DNA from: Sordaria brevicollis
Taxonomy: Eukaryota > Ascomycota > Sordariomycetes > Sordariales > Sordariaceae
DNA: 64,000 bases
Direction: 5' to 3'
Assembly (NCBI GenBank): GCA_033439795.1
Contig: JAUTDP010000007.1
Span: 3,326,209-3,390,208 of the forward strand
Positions 63,315-64,000 of this stretch are shown piece by piece (within the stretch, counting starts at the first letter, position 1; every line of letters starts with the position of its first letter). Made by a program: the position numbers and the translations under genes. Under the pieces are notes generated by a model. It had not been told where the DNA came from, searched no databases, and saw only the letters and a program-made list of their open reading frames with translations.

Positions 63315-63955
63315 TGTTGGCGGATGTGTGTGTGTGTTGGGGGGGGAAGGGAGGAAGTGAATCGTTCCGTCGAGGTTCAGGTTGCGAGTAGGTGAAACTA
63401 AGTTTTGTCGCGATCGATTCGGTTTGGAGAGGTACGTAATTCGGCGACCAGTGTAGGCTTGGAGAATTCGCGGTTCGTGGTATTTACGCGTTTGATCGAA
63501 GCTCGTTTTTATGGATGCTATTTCGTAGCTTCGGTGGATATCAGGTCGGGAGGTTGTCGCAACGCCGTGGAGTTCGTCGTCAAAATTGAGGAAAGTTGTG
63601 TTTTGGGGGATGTGGAAGGGAAATCCAATTTGGGAATTGTTGCGAGACGCAAGTCGCGAACGTGCAGTGATACGATTGCTTGATCGATAAGACTTGGCTC
63701 ACCGCGAGGTCCAAGGTGAGTGGCCAATCAGAGATCAGCAACCCCGGTCTGGGCTACCTCGGCTTCCTGTCCCTTACAAGTACACTACCGATCACCCCCG
63801 CGATGGCCATTGGCATCCCAGTTGTGTTCGGCATCCTTTAACCATACTGTCGAGTATAAATAGCCTGTCGTTTCTCTTTCACTTTAGTTCTGCGTTGGCT
63901 AGTTTTCATTTAAATTGACCGGATAATTTAACTTCACTTCCCATATCCTTCCAAG
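63315..63955. other. Divergent promoter of yth1 and the right-edge gene
   Basis: Begins with a TGTGTG repeat and a G run next to the yth1 start. Short open frames are unsupported. It contains a TATA box for the plus-strand gene. Confidence 0.5.
63855..63862 (+). promoter_or_regulatory. Probable TATA box (TATAAATA)
   Basis: TATAAATA lies 94 bp before the ATG at 63,956, followed by a CT-rich leader, a typical arrangement for a strongly expressed fungal gene. Confidence 0.55.
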
Positions 63956-64000
63956 ATGAGAGGCATTCAGGTAGCACAGTATGTCAAGGTAAGTCACTTA
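63956..64000 (+). CDS. First exon of probable medium-chain dehydrogenase/quinone oxidoreductase (cut by window end)
   Basis: ATG in a CCAAG-ATG context opens an 11-codon exon, 63,956-63,988, MRGIQVAQYVK, which ends at a perfect GTAAGT donor; the remaining bases are intron. The N-terminus resembles fungal zinc-independent MDR proteins (quinone oxidoreductase-like), which often begin MRxIQVxxYVKGP. With only 11 residues this is a suggestion, though the start-plus-donor structure and the upstream TATA box support a real gene. Confidence 0.55.
   Translation, partial: MRGIQVAQYVKVSHL

Overview
The window looks like nuclear DNA of a filamentous ascomycete, most probably Neurospora or a close Sordariales relative. 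Three things in the sequence support this. Introns are short (44-109 bp) with GTAAGT/GTGAGT donors, CTAAC/CTGAC-like branch sites and YAG acceptors. The gene set is fungal (CAF-1, Yth1/CPSF30, a Pib1-type FYVE-RING protein, DUF1776, DHA1-type MFS). The first 25.85 kb is an extremely TA-rich block in which repeat copies differ almost only by C-to-T and G-to-A changes, the signature of repeat-induced point mutation (RIP).

RIP block, 1 to about 25,855. Two copies of one Ty3/gypsy-type LTR retrotransposon lie head to head. Copy A (1-3899, minus strand) runs off the left edge. Copy B (10,280-17,533, plus strand) is complete, with two 255-bp LTRs and a perfect AAAAT target duplication. Copy B sits inside an older RIP-degraded coding relic. 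Read through its RIP stops, the relic shows SNF2-family helicase motifs (Walker A about 6918, DEAx-like box about 7700, motif III about 7784, motif VI about 9123). Its reading frame resumes after the retrotransposon and runs into four 78-bp (26-codon) tandem repeats. From about 19.2 to 25.85 kb there is more RIP-mutated DNA with unidentified quasi-open frames. The block ends abruptly at about 25.85 kb.

Gene-bearing part, 25.86-64 kb. In order: a chromodomain/AT-hook protein (minus); an MFS transporter (plus); tRNA-Glu(CTC) with an intron; a short-chain dehydrogenase pseudogene with a nonsense codon and a frameshift (minus); an FAD monooxygenase fused to an acetoacetate-decarboxylase-like domain (plus); a FYVE-RING ubiquitin ligase of Pib1 type (plus); cytidine deaminase (plus); a 1575-residue ABCC transporter (minus); a 4.6-kb gene-poor interval; the CAF-1 WD-repeat subunit (plus); an amidase (plus); a SAM-dependent methyltransferase (plus); a DUF1776 protein (plus); the polyadenylation factor Yth1 (minus); and the first exon of a probable medium-chain dehydrogenase/quinone oxidoreductase cut by the right edge (plus).

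Most of these are unrelated housekeeping genes. The MFS transporter, SDR pseudogene and monooxygenase-decarboxylase fusion (30-37 kb) could be the remains of a small catabolic or secondary-metabolism cluster. The chromodomain gene lies only 0.8 kb from the RIP block, which would be expected to be H3K9-methylated heterochromatin. Exon coordinates were worked out by hand from splice signals, frame continuity and family conservation; no search was run.
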